NCBI GenBank assembly: GCA_031552845.1
Contig: JAVBMC010000069.1
Location: forward strand, 1-64,000
Reading direction: 5' to 3'
Length of the DNA stretch: 64,000 bases
From: JAVBMC01 sp031552845
Lineage (GTDB): Bacteria; Verrucomicrobiota; Kiritimatiellia; RFP12; DVOR01
Under the pieces are notes generated by a model. The model saw only the letters and a program-made list of their open reading frames with translations. It was not told the origin of the DNA and did not search any database. Below are positions 7,653-16,602 of the stretch, in pieces. The translations under genes and the position numbers were made by a program. Numbering within the stretch: the first letter of the stretch is position 1; each line of letters starts with the position of its first letter.

Positions 7653-9029
7653 TTAGCGGTGGCTGTCATGGCGATCAAAAAACCGCGTGAGGCCACCGTC
7701 AAAGTTTAACCTGATTTCACCTGTTGGGCCGTTACGCTGTTTGGCAACGTCGACAATCGCCAACAGTTCATCCCCGCATTCCTCATCTCCCGGATACTTG
7801 CACGGACGGCGCAACAATAATACCACATCGGCATCCTGCTCGATCGCACCGGAATCGCGCAGATCCGACAGCTTGGGCTTGCCCGTCTTGTTGCCGTGCT
7901 GTTCGGAGTTACGGCTCAACTGCGACAGCACAATCACCGGGATATTCAACTCTTTAGCCATCGCTTTGACATTGGCCGAGATCTGCGCCGTCTCAATCTG
8001 GCGCCCCTGCCGTGCAAACTCACGATGGTTCATCAGCTGAAGGTAATCGATCACAATCAGTTCGATGTTGTGCTTTTTCTTCATACGGCGTGCCCGTGCC
8101 CGCATTTCCATCACATCGATGCCGCCTGTATCGTCCACAAAGATAGGCGCCTTGGACAGCGTAGCCGCGCCCTGCGATAGCTGGTACATGATCTTATTCT
8201 GGTTGACCAGCCCCGCATCCAGCTGCCAACCCGCTACGCCGGAAACCCCGCAAAGCATACGCTGCGCCAGCGCTCCCTGGGACATTTCTACGCTGAACAC
8301 ACCCACCGCATGAGGCCGATCGTGTTCACCCTCAAACTTGTTGCCGTCCATATCGCGTCCCAAGGCCACACATTCGGCAATGTTCATCGCCAAAGATGTT
8401 TTGCCCTGGGAGGGACGGGCTGCCAGCACGATCATTTCAGCCGGACGCAGCCCCTTCAGCTTTTTGTCGAGGTTCTTTAATCCCGTCGGTAGTCCCATCA
8501 GGCCATTGGGCTGTCCAAAGATTTTCTCAACATGTGTGATCGTTTCACGGACCGCACCGCTCCAACTAACACGTGCCTCGGTATTGTCGCCCAAAGCAAG
8601 AAAAGCCTGCTCGGCGTGCCCAAGAATCAGATCCGCACTCTCCACCTCATCGTAACACTCGCCCTCAGTCTTACGAACCGCCGATAGGATAGAGCGCAGC
8701 AGGTGCTTTTGGCGAACGATGTCAATATAGTACTCCGCATGTGCCGATGTTGGCGTACGATCAATCAGCTCTTCGAGGAACCGCATGCCGCCCACTTCGT
8801 TCAGGCGTCCGTTGACAGATAGCCGCTCGACAAGCGTCACAAGGTCGACTGCCTGCATTCCGGCCATCATCTGTTGTATGGTCTTGAACAGTTCAGCGTG
8901 TGCCGGCACATAGAACGTTTCTGGGGTAAATCCCTTTTCAAGGCATAGATCCATCACCCGATTGGCATCGAGTAAGATGGATCCCAAAACACCACGTTCG
9001 GCTTCCAAGCTCTGGGGCGGCAGTCTCAT
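7653..9029 (-). CDS. Phage DnaB-type replicative helicase
   Basis: The start at 9029 (MRLPPQSLEAERGVLGSIL) follows AAAGGA; the in-frame upstream ATG lacks a site. It has the DnaB N-terminal domain (about 1-100), then a RecA-like motor with Walker A AARPSQGKTSL (about 203-213), Walker B IVIDYLQLM and the C-terminal SQLSRNSE and LRDSGAIEQDADVV motifs. Full length compared with bacterial DnaB, so it should be active in loading or unwinding during phage replication. Its place between tail genes, far from the transposition genes, is unusual because Mu relies on host DnaB. Confidence 0.9.
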   Translation of the reverse strand: MRLPPQSLEAERGVLGSILLDANRVMDLCLEKGFTPETFYVPAHAELFKTIQQMMAGMQAVDLVTLVERLSVNGRLNEVGGMRFLEELIDRTPTSAHAEYYIDIVRQKHLLRSILSAVRKTEGECYDEVESADLILGHAEQAFLALGDNTEARVSWSGAVRETITHVEKIFGQPNGLMGLPTGLKNLDKKLKGLRPAEMIVLAARPSQGKTSLAMNIAECVALGRDMDGNKFEGEHDRPHAVGVFSVEMSQGALAQRMLCGVSGVAGWQLDAGLVNQNKIMYQLSQGAATLSKAPIFVDDTGGIDVMEMRARARRMKKKHNIELIVIDYLQLMNHREFARQGRQIETAQISANVKAMAKELNIPVIVLSQLSRNSEQHGNKTGKPKLSDLRDSGAIEQDADVVLLLRRPCKYPGDEECGDELLAIVDVAKQRNGPTGEIRLNFDGGLTRFFDRHDSHR

Positions 9030-9051
9030 TGGATTTCCTTTGTGTTGCATA

Positions 9052-9984
9052 TTAAACCGTCATTCCTGCAATCGAAGCGTAAGAGTGCATGGTCGCCCAA
9101 GGTGAGGCACAGGCTTGCTCCTGCGTCCAATACAAAATAACGTCATTATTTGACATTCCGTCTGATATTTGATCGCACAAGCAAAAAGGTCCCATAATGC
9201 AATTCTCCCAATACCAACCAACGCTAACATCAACATAGCGTGTCGTGTTTAACATGTTGACCACAATATCGGGCATATTCAGATAAATCTTGCCGTTATA
9301 CATAAAAGTATAATTGCCCATGCCTGCGGCGATTTTACCATTCCCCTGTTGTGCGTTGAGTGACGCCAGATTGACACGGTCAAGCCTGAAAGAATACGTA
9401 TTGATTCCGTTGCTGACAGTTACGCCCAGCCAAGAATTATTCAACCTGTCCATCCAGTTCGTGCTATGTCCGTAAGGGCCTACTAGATCCACGAAATAAC
9501 CGTCGAACATATTCAAATATAATCGCGGTGATGTTTCCCGTTCAAAAAAGAACGTATGGAATATCTGTCCGGCATTACCCAGCCATAACTTAGCTGTGGT
9601 TACTGTGGACACCTCTGCCGGCAGCGTGAGCCGGCACCGTCCGTCTTGGAGATAGAAATAGTTCTCGCTACGCATGGCGCCATTATATCCACTTGAACCA
9701 TGACTATGCGCGCTGGTGATTCGTGCTACAGGGGTGCCATTTGAAAAGCCTGTCTTGTTGAGAACCTCGACAACCTCCGGAACAATCTTCACAGAAGAGG
9801 TTGCGGAGACATATCTGGCCATATACGCCCACGTAGTCGACAAGCCCGTGCCATTCGATTGGTACCCGGAAGAGCTGCTGCGCGTCCCGGCATTAGACAT
9901 AATGCACTCATAGACGGGCTCTTTAAATACCAATGCCCCGTTACGCCATGCCAATTTACTGCTGCGAAAACCAAGTGATCCCAT
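9052..9984 (-). CDS. Uncharacterised tail-region protein
   Basis: A 310-residue protein rich in Ser, Asn, Tyr and Gly with alternating beta-strand pattern and no signal. It sits two bases from the fibre-repeat gene upstream (9987) and just before the helicase. The composition and place fit a distal tail or receptor-contact protein. No catalytic motif or known domain was recognised. Confidence 0.75.
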   Translation of the reverse strand: MGSLGFRSSKLAWRNGALVFKEPVYECIMSNAGTRSSSSGYQSNGTGLSTTWAYMARYVSATSSVKIVPEVVEVLNKTGFSNGTPVARITSAHSHGSSGYNGAMRSENYFYLQDGRCRLTLPAEVSTVTTAKLWLGNAGQIFHTFFFERETSPRLYLNMFDGYFVDLVGPYGHSTNWMDRLNNSWLGVTVSNGINTYSFRLDRVNLASLNAQQGNGKIAAGMGNYTFMYNGKIYLNMPDIVVNMLNTTRYVDVSVGWYWENCIMGPFCLCDQISDGMSNNDVILYWTQEQACASPWATMHSYASIAGMTV

Positions 9985-9986
9985 TG

Positions 9987-10691
9987 TTAAACCTGTATCG
10001 TTGGCGAGATGATGTACTCATACGCAGTCGAAACACTCAACAACCGCCCGTCTTCACTAAATCTCAACCGACGTTGTTCCGCCAAAAGATTGGGCGTTGT
10101 TTTGGAATTGTCGATATAAACACGTGAGACAATATTCAGATACAACCCCTGTCCGCTGACATGTCCGCTAACACCTAAAGCCACCCAGCTGAATGTACTT
10201 GGTGCGCTGCCACCCCCAGACGCTCCGGAGAACTCACCCCAAAAAGCAGGCTGTGTTGCATGTGCTGAAGCCGGAGCAGGCGCTAATGGCGATCCTTTGT
10301 GAACGTGATCCGCTCGTGCAACATCGGTTGCCGTTCCGACGGCTGCCGAAGCGGCAACATCCTTGGGCGTTGCGCTGGATAATTGGACGCCCTTATGCAC
10401 GTGATCCGCCCGCGCAGCGGTAGCGGATGTTCCGGCTGTCGCCGTGGTGGCTACGTCTTTTGGCGGTGCATCTGACAGCTCAATATCACTGCCGCCATCA
10501 CTCACCGGCACCTGTTCCGGAATCTCAAGTACGACCGGATCAAGTTTCGAAGGATTATGAGGTTTTTCTAAAGTAACCCCGCCACGAACACTTAAAGTGT
10601 TTAAAAACTTGGCAACGGAATTAAACCACGATGCGGGGACGGCCAAAATTGTGTCCCGTTCAGAGAAATCGTCTTTGATATGAAAACTCAT
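9987..10691 (-). CDS. Tail fibre protein with two ARADHVHKG repeats
   Basis: A 234-residue protein. After an N-terminal helical region (about 1-45) there are two tandem repeats of about 32 residues, each of the form P-K-D-V-A...G-T...ARADHVHKG, ending near residues 101 and 133. This repeat is common in fibre proteins of tailed phages, where histidines in HxH motifs can bind metal along a trimeric shaft. A beta-rich C-terminal part follows. Most likely a fibre or attachment protein. Confidence 0.8.
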   Translation of the reverse strand: MSFHIKDDFSERDTILAVPASWFNSVAKFLNTLSVRGGVTLEKPHNPSKLDPVVLEIPEQVPVSDGGSDIELSDAPPKDVATTATAGTSATAARADHVHKGVQLSSATPKDVAASAAVGTATDVARADHVHKGSPLAPAPASAHATQPAFWGEFSGASGGGSAPSTFSWVALGVSGHVSGQGLYLNIVSRVYIDNSKTTPNLLAEQRRLRFSEDGRLLSVSTAYEYIISPTIQV

Positions 10692-10694
10692 GAA

Positions 10695-11057
10695 TTATTG
10701 CGTTGTGGTAGTGGTTATCGTTTCGGTGACAGTAAGCGTCCAGCCCGCCGCCTCATTCACACGCCGTGCTGAGGCTGCCTTTTTGTTTCCATTGATCACC
10801 ACGCCGACGTAAGTGATGGAGAAAGGTGTCCAACTGCCGAATGTCCTGGAATCTGAATTATACGCCGAATCCTCTGCCAATTGCATAGCCAATGTTTCGG
10901 TTAATCCACGGTACTCCGTCACAATGACGATCTGTCTTTCAAAAAGATACTTTGTCGTGCCGTTGGATGTAATGCGCATTTTCTCCACTTTATCGCCACC
11001 CTTTTGCAGAGGGATACCTTTGAAGCGCGCATCAGCTTTGTTACTGATCCAGCCCAT
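10695..11057 (-). CDS. Small tail-region protein
   Basis: A 120-residue protein starting MGWISNKADARFKGIP with a beta-strand pattern and an odd threonine tail (ETITTTTTQ). It stands one base after the tape measure gene, where distal tail or tail-tip components usually lie in siphoviruses. Family not recognised. Confidence 0.7.
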   Translation of the reverse strand: MGWISNKADARFKGIPLQKGGDKVEKMRITSNGTTKYLFERQIVIVTEYRGLTETLAMQLAEDSAYNSDSRTFGSWTPFSITYVGVVINGNKKAASARRVNEAAGWTLTVTETITTTTTQ

Positions 11058-11058
11058 A

Positions 11059-12855
11059 CTAGCCGCCTCCTTTCATCCGCATCAGCTCATCAAACTTCTC
11101 GGCTAACTCAGCGGTATTCTCTTCGATGGCCTTCAAAGTGGCTGAGGCCGCCTTTTCCTCTTCACGCGCGAGAACTACGCGCCGTACAGCCTCATCTTCC
11201 AAGGAAAGATTCTTGGCATCGCGCCAACCGCCACGGCGTGTCAAGCTGGCGGCATCCTTGGCAAACTGTCTTTCCGCATCGGCGTTGGCTTTCTCTTCTT
11301 CCAGCTGTGCCTTTAGGCTGTCTTTGTTTCTATACCAGCCCCACGCCTGCTGGGATTGCGCCTTGGCGGCGGAAAGGCGTCCTTGGGCGTCCTGCTGCGC
11401 TTTGCTTTGTGCAGCCACCTCTTCACGCACCCCGGTAATCCGCTGATCCAGCTCAATGCCAAGCAACCTCTGACGCTCTGCCGCCAACTGAGCTTCGAGC
11501 GCACGCCGGGCATCCGCTTCTTTCTGCAAGGCTTCCAGACGTTTGGCTTCCTCTTCTTCGAGCAGTTTCTTAGCCTCTTCAGCCCGCTTGGCGTCAATCT
11601 TCTTCTGACCGTCTGCCATCTGCTGGGCAATGCGCTCCTCTTCGGCCACTTCCGCATCTCGCGTTTCCTGCTCTTTGGCAGCGGACTCCATTGCCTGTTG
11701 TTTGGCGTGCTTGTCTTTGGATTTGCTGTCGACTTCGTCCCAAACATCGCGCACATCGTTTGTCCAGCCGTGGCGCCCGGAATAGCGCCGAGCGGCGGCA
11801 TCTGATAAACGCCCTGTGCCCATGCGCGCCAAAAACAGATCCCGGCTATCCCTGAACCCATCCCCTCGCGCCATACCGACCACGCCGTTAAGCATCCCGC
11901 CTGCTAACATCGGCAGGTTCCAGGCGTGTTGAAGTAAATTGGTTTGGCCGCGCGAACGATCGAATGCGTCTTTTTTAGCACCGGATCCTTCGTCATTCAA
12001 CAGGCCATGAAGTTTTCCGACGGCGCTGATTATTCCGGCTATGGCTGCGCTCGCCTTTTCTGCCCATAAAGCCAAGGTGCCATCCTTAACAAGGCTCTCA
12101 ATTGCTTTGGTCAGTGCGCCAATACCATCCTTCGCCTGATCAAGAAACGCATCGCCAAAAGTGCGCTTGGCGTTGTCCCACTGGGAACCGAGCGCCCCGA
12201 TCATGCCTTCGCCCGTCTCTTCGGTTTCCTTCATTGCACCGTTGAAACGCCCCAGCTGTTTTTCCAGCGTTTGCCAGATCTCGATATTGGAAGCGCCCGC
12301 CGATTGCATAGCCTCTAACTTGGCCGCCACCTCCGGCGTGATCACGCCCATGTTGACCAACTGCATGGTTGCGCGTTGAATAGGTTCGCCATCGCGGATT
12401 ACGCCATACGCTCGGCCAATTGAATGCGCTAAACCTTCCAACGGCTGACCGGTAGCGGCGGCGGCATCGCCGACCAATTCCAAGGATTTCTTATAACCCA
12501 GCGCGCCTTCACTCATCACCAGCATCGCCCTGGACGCAGCGGCGAACTCATCCAGCGAAAACGGTGGCGTGTCGCCAAGTTCTTTGAGCATCTGCATGTG
12601 GCGGCGCGCCTCTTCCATCCCGCCGACAAGCATCTTGAACTGCCGCGTTTGCGTTTCAAACTTTAGAGAAGTTTCCAGCACGGAATAAAGCTTGGTTGCC
12701 GCGCCTCGTACCATCTCGAACCCGGCTTTAATGTTCATCAAATTGCTAAAGATGCCTTTAGCGAATGACTTCACACCTGAAGCCGCCTTGGACAACCCCG
12801 CGCTGAGGTTGTCTTTTAGCTCGATGATAGCCTTTAATGTCAGATTCTTAGCCAT
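11059..12855 (-). CDS. Tape measure protein
   Basis: A 598-residue protein with the tape-measure pattern: an N-terminal helix with SKAASGVKSFAKGIF, then an about 200-residue conserved core (FETQTRQFKMLVGG, DEFAAASRAMLVMSE, GAMKETEETGEGMIGALGSQ). A small hydrophobic patch (AAIAGIISAVGKLHGLL) and a long Ala/Glu/Lys coiled coil (about 380-560) follow. It should set tail length by spanning the tail lumen. It overlaps the 12848-13564 gene by eight bases. Confidence 0.88.
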   Translation of the reverse strand: MAKNLTLKAIIELKDNLSAGLSKAASGVKSFAKGIFSNLMNIKAGFEMVRGAATKLYSVLETSLKFETQTRQFKMLVGGMEEARRHMQMLKELGDTPPFSLDEFAAASRAMLVMSEGALGYKKSLELVGDAAAATGQPLEGLAHSIGRAYGVIRDGEPIQRATMQLVNMGVITPEVAAKLEAMQSAGASNIEIWQTLEKQLGRFNGAMKETEETGEGMIGALGSQWDNAKRTFGDAFLDQAKDGIGALTKAIESLVKDGTLALWAEKASAAIAGIISAVGKLHGLLNDEGSGAKKDAFDRSRGQTNLLQHAWNLPMLAGGMLNGVVGMARGDGFRDSRDLFLARMGTGRLSDAAARRYSGRHGWTNDVRDVWDEVDSKSKDKHAKQQAMESAAKEQETRDAEVAEEERIAQQMADGQKKIDAKRAEEAKKLLEEEEAKRLEALQKEADARRALEAQLAAERQRLLGIELDQRITGVREEVAAQSKAQQDAQGRLSAAKAQSQQAWGWYRNKDSLKAQLEEEKANADAERQFAKDAASLTRRGGWRDAKNLSLEDEAVRRVVLAREEEKAASATLKAIEENTAELAEKFDELMRMKGGG

Positions 12856-13564
12856 TCTGGATTGCCTTATGCTTTTGGACTATGGCTTTCTTCGTGCGTG
12901 CCAATGCGCCAAGCGCGGCGTTTAAGTCATCATCCGGAGCCTTCGAGACGCCGCCAAAGATGCCCGCGCGGATCTCCAAGCAATGACGATAGGCCGAAAA
13001 CACCGCCCGCGCCGATTTCTTCCACAGCCACGTCTCCGCTGGAATACCGCTCTGGACTTCGATGGCGCCAATGATCTTCACCCAAGCATCGCGGATTTCT
13101 ACGCCTTGCTGTTTCTTGCTGGGCGGCGGCGCATCGCTGCGCCCCAGCACCCAATCCACCGCCGCTTCCAGCTCTGCCCGTGAGCAGGTAACGCCCAGCG
13201 CCCAGGCGTGAACCCGTTCATAAGCCTCTTCTTTGTCGGTCAGCGTGGTAAACACGTTTTCCCGGCTATGTGCCAAGGCAAACGCGATTGCCCAAAACAT
13301 CCACGTGTCGGACGCCTTCCACCAAACCTCTGCATACGTTTCCAGCCAGATTGCCGCGCCCACCGACAGCGGCCACAGATAGACGGCAGTGCTGGCCACC
13401 GGACACGGAACGCCAATGAGGTCTAGGCGTTGGCGCGGATCCGGATGCAACACGTTCTCACAGGCGGCATGTAAGCGCAGAATGTCAGCCGTGTCCGGCG
13501 TAATCCCGCGCTCACGCAGATCCGCGAGTGTCGCCTCTAAAAGCTGGCTGGGCTGAGAGGTCAT
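12848..13564 (-). CDS. Putative tail assembly protein before the tape measure gene
   Basis: A 238-residue helical protein with several tryptophans (YAEVWWKASDTWMFW) and a glycine/proline-rich linker near the middle. It occupies the slot between the candidate tail tube gene and the tape measure gene. In many siphoviruses that slot encodes the chaperone that holds the tape measure protein during tail assembly. No frameshift signal was identified. Assignment rests on position only. Confidence 0.6.
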   Translation of the reverse strand: MTSQPSQLLEATLADLRERGITPDTADILRLHAACENVLHPDPRQRLDLIGVPCPVASTAVYLWPLSVGAAIWLETYAEVWWKASDTWMFWAIAFALAHSRENVFTTLTDKEEAYERVHAWALGVTCSRAELEAAVDWVLGRSDAPPPSKKQQGVEIRDAWVKIIGAIEVQSGIPAETWLWKKSARAVFSAYRHCLEIRAGIFGGVSKAPDDDLNAALGALARTKKAIVQKHKAIQNG

Positions 13565-14286
13565 GCGGCTGCTTCAGCTGAAATATGTTTGGTGAGGCTG
13601 ACAGACGCCTTCGTGGCTGCGGTATTACTCTGATCAGAAAGCCCCAGCGAATCCACGTGCCAGTCAGACGCCACCGTGTAATCAGTTGCTGGATCCGCAT
13701 GGCCTGTCATGTCAACTTGCAAGGTTTCCACGCCATCGTGGTTGTCGCCTGCCAAGTGCCCGCCTTCGCCATCCTGTTCGTCGACGTGCGTGCAGGCCAG
13801 CGTATAGTTGTACCCGCGCATGCCCAGCTCGGTTTCATCGTCCAGCTCGAACACCGGTACGCTGCCGTTGCTGGGAATCTGATCGCCCACTCCGAACCGT
13901 GCCGGTAACTTGATCGTAGAAGCATATTGACGGCAGGATCCCGCCGTGTGGCCGTTCCCTGCAATGTGCTTGTGTCCGTTGACCGTCAGCGTCGGCCAGC
14001 CTGTGGGCGAACCCGCTACGGAAATGCTGTCAATATGCCAGCCCGTGGTGGTCACCATGCCGACTTTCGGCAGCACTAAGCTGCCCGTGGCCTTTTCGCA
14101 GATATAGACACAACTGCCGGACGCCGCCTTGCCGTAACCCTGCTGTGCGATCGCGTCACCAGACGAACCCAATGCCACCGCCAACTGTTCAGTTGTGGCC
14201 GGGTTTGCGCCTGTTTGGAGTTTCCACTCCGCGCCCGCCAATCCAAAAACATCTGTCGGTGTAAAAAATGGAACTTTCTCGCTCAT
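13561..14286 (-). CDS. Candidate major tail tube protein
   Basis: A 241-residue beta-rich protein, Gly/Thr/Ser heavy, starting MSEKVPFFTPTDVFGLAGAE. It lies downstream of the tail-completion type protein at 14283-14747 (ATGA overlap) and upstream of the putative tail chaperone and tape measure. That order matches the tube protein position. I do not recognise the family, so the call is positional. Confidence 0.55.
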   Translation of the reverse strand: MSEKVPFFTPTDVFGLAGAEWKLQTGANPATTEQLAVALGSSGDAIAQQGYGKAASGSCVYICEKATGSLVLPKVGMVTTTGWHIDSISVAGSPTGWPTLTVNGHKHIAGNGHTAGSCRQYASTIKLPARFGVGDQIPSNGSVPVFELDDETELGMRGYNYTLACTHVDEQDGEGGHLAGDNHDGVETLQVDMTGHADPATDYTVASDWHVDSLGLSDQSNTAATKASVSLTKHISAEAAA

Positions 14287-14747
14287 ACCAATGCTCTCCT
14301 AATTACAAATGTGATCTTATAACAAGCCAATGTCGTGCCATCCGGTGCGCTGGCCTGCTGTGTGCGTTCATAACAGCTGCGTTTCTCCACCGTGTTGTCA
14401 TTATTCGGGATCTCCCAGTGCGTCAAAATCCGTTCGATGTGTTCGCAGAGATCAAACAACGTTTGACCATCGCCAAGCTTCTGCGCTGCGCCCGCGTCTG
14501 CCGCCAAAGGTGCCCGCTTATACAACCACACCGCAAAGCGCGTGGTCACCGGCACAGCTCCGGCAGGCTGTGTATCAATCCGATCCTGCCCTTCATAAGC
14601 CAGAATCATCTCGCCGCCCGCCTTCATCGCCAGAATGCGCGTCAACGGCTCCGTCGGATCGGCGGCAATATGACACTTCATCCGGTTCAGTTCCGCTTCA
14701 GACTCTAGGCGCTGTTTCAACGCCTCCAATAAAACTTTAACTCTCAT
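14283..14747 (-). CDS. Tail terminator / head-tail joining-like protein
   Basis: A 154-residue protein, MRVKVLLEALKQRLES..., with an alpha-beta pattern and the motif VPVTTRFAVWLYKR in the centre. It sits after the DUF1320-like gene, where Mu-like phages encode a DUF1834/gp37-type protein. ATGA overlaps occur on both sides, so it is tightly coupled with its neighbours. The family assignment is tentative. Confidence 0.55.
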   Translation of the reverse strand: MRVKVLLEALKQRLESEAELNRMKCHIAADPTEPLTRILAMKAGGEMILAYEGQDRIDTQPAGAVPVTTRFAVWLYKRAPLAADAGAAQKLGDGQTLFDLCEHIERILTHWEIPNNDNTVEKRSCYERTQQASAPDGTTLACYKITFVIRRALV

Positions 14748-15136
14748 GCCATGAACCCGCCTTTACTCGGCGTTGCTTTTGTCGGCGTGGTGAGACAATC
14801 ACCGCCGGACGCTTCACCATCCGGACGCTCGACACCCGCCGCCAAATTGATCAGCCGCTTTTCAGCTGCCGCCGCTTGCTGTGAAAAAGGATTCCGATCG
14901 CCGGAGTAACCCCTCCGGCGATACAGAATCTCTAAACAGAAGACCTTCAAGGCGTAATCAGAAGCCAGCTTCCACATCTCCGGCGGTTCCCCGCCAAAGG
15001 CGTTGATCACACGCTCGCGCGCCGATTGCGTCACCGCAAACCAAGCCGCCTCATCAGCCTCGCCATCGCCGTTATCATCCAATGCTTGAATCAGCGACTC
15101 GCGCGGCATTTCACCCTGAAGATCTTCCCAGTCCAT
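14744..15136 (-). CDS. Gp36-like (DUF1320-type) head-tail connector protein
   Basis: A 130-residue protein with the acidic element ALDDNGDGEADEAAW near residue 20 and helices following (SARERVINAFGG, ALKVFCLEILYRRRG). A conserved DDxGDGExDE stretch just behind a predicted helix is characteristic of the Mu gp36/DUF1320 family that follows the capsid gene. Its start overlaps the stop of the capsid gene, consistent with a head-completion role. Confidence 0.7.
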   Translation of the reverse strand: MDWEDLQGEMPRESLIQALDDNGDGEADEAAWFAVTQSARERVINAFGGEPPEMWKLASDYALKVFCLEILYRRRGYSGDRNPFSQQAAAAEKRLINLAAGVERPDGEASGGDCLTTPTKATPSKGGFMA

Positions 15137-16110
15137 TATTCCCCTCCGGTCCCGCCGCCAGACGCCGCATCAGGATCCACCCATGCAGTCACATCCTTGT
15201 CAGGATTGCCCATGTAAGCCAGGAACGGCAGCGTCATAAACGCCTCGCCACGCGCATCCGTCCCGTAGAGGAACTTGTTGCCATTGAAGACGTTTGCGTC
15301 TGTGTCCTTGTCCAGGCGCGTCAGCACCGGCTCTTTGCGCTTTTGGACGCAGACGGCCTTGATACCGTTCTTCTCGCCCACGATAAACCACGACTTTTCG
15401 TGTGTGCCGACCAGATCCTCTGCCACACGCACCTTCAGGTTAATGGCAGGGGAAGTGTTGGAAACGCTCGTGGTGCCGTCGCTGATCAGTGTCGCCTCGC
15501 AGATCCGCTTGGCCAGCGATTCCAACGCAGGACCAACGACCAACACAACCGGACGGACGCCTGCCGTCTGATCGCCATTCAGCTGCCAGCCGCGCATCGT
15601 TGCCATCGCTGCTTCAACGGCACTCTGCGACAAAGCCGCTTTGGAAGCGTTGGTGACCGTATTCCTGCCGAACTTACGCCCGGAACAGAAAAACTTGTTG
15701 CCGTCCGCCCAAAGATCATTGGCAACCATCGCGCCAACCGTCAGTTGTAGCCACAGCTTTGCAGCCGCTGCGCCCATGCTGGCGATCAACTGCGCGTAGA
15801 CGCCATAGGCATCATCTTCGATTGCATTACGCGGCACCTCAACCGTGCTCTCAAAAGGCCGGTTGACTACGGTCAGCAGTCCCAACTCCAAGGTGTTGAT
15901 TACACGATCGCCAGCCCATTCCTTCATGGAGGGCAGCTGATTCAGCCACGCATGATTGGTAGCGGCACCGCCGGAGGGGACCAGCATAGCCACATCTTCA
16001 ACCAGCAAGTCATTTGCATTGACCCGCTCATCAGCAGGCGCCATTGCGGCATTAAACTTGGCGTTGAATGTCTGAAACAAGGCATCCATCGTTGCTTTAT
16101 TCGTATCCAT
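15136..16110 (-). CDS. Major capsid protein, Mu gpT-like
   Basis: A 324-residue protein following the protease/scaffold gene. Features of the gpT family are visible: LPSMKEWAGDRVINTLE, then FESTVEVPRNAIEDDAYG (about 80-100), and a mixed alpha-beta HK97-like body with VLVVGPALESLAKRI. It should form the icosahedral shell. Length is close to Mu gpT (about 305). Confidence 0.92.
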   Translation of the reverse strand: MDTNKATMDALFQTFNAKFNAAMAPADERVNANDLLVEDVAMLVPSGGAATNHAWLNQLPSMKEWAGDRVINTLELGLLTVVNRPFESTVEVPRNAIEDDAYGVYAQLIASMGAAAAKLWLQLTVGAMVANDLWADGNKFFCSGRKFGRNTVTNASKAALSQSAVEAAMATMRGWQLNGDQTAGVRPVVLVVGPALESLAKRICEATLISDGTTSVSNTSPAINLKVRVAEDLVGTHEKSWFIVGEKNGIKAVCVQKRKEPVLTRLDKDTDANVFNGNKFLYGTDARGEAFMTLPFLAYMGNPDKDVTAWVDPDAASGGGTGGE

Positions 16111-16149
16111 AGATTTATAAAAACCTTTCTTGTTTGTTTCTACCCGGAC

Positions 16150-16602
16150 TTACTTGGCTTTCGTCGGCCAAACCTTATCCGGATCCATCCCGCAGCTCAA
16201 CGCGATCGTACGCGCCTCCGGCGTGATGCCTTCCGTCAAAGATGTTTCCTTGACGTTGCCCGGCGTGCGTGCATGCAGCGGCACGGTCACAGCCAACGCC
16301 TTCACGTGCTCTTGGAGGGATGCCAGCGACATCTCGCCAACCGCCGTTGCGGACAGCGCCACAACCTTACCCTCGGCCTTGGCAGCATCCAAGACCGCTT
16401 GCTTATCGCGTTTAAGCAGCTCGCCCTGCAAACTGACAAGACCAGCCGACAACGGTGCTACTGCCGCCTGAACGGCTTCCTGAATGGCGTCCGTTGCGTC
16501 CGGCGCCGTCTTAGCTGCCGCATCAAGCGCAGCCTGAATGTCTTCATCGCTTGCATCGGACGCAAGGCCCAGCAGCGCGATCAACTTGGATTTGTAATCC
16601 AT
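16150..16602 (-). CDS. Internal in-frame scaffold product (gpZ-like)
   Basis: Within the protease gene an ATG at 16602 begins MDYKSKLIALLGLAS and is preceded by AAAGGAA at a normal distance, stronger than anything before the full-length start. It would give a 150-residue scaffold identical to the C-terminal half of the protease. Phage Mu makes its scaffold Z from an internal start in gene I in the same way. This is inferred from the ribosome site and family precedent. Confidence 0.65.
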   Translation of the reverse strand: MDYKSKLIALLGLASDASDEDIQAALDAAAKTAPDATDAIQEAVQAAVAPLSAGLVSLQGELLKRDKQAVLDAAKAEGKVVALSATAVGEMSLASLQEHVKALAVTVPLHARTPGNVKETSLTEGITPEARTIALSCGMDPDKVWPTKAK

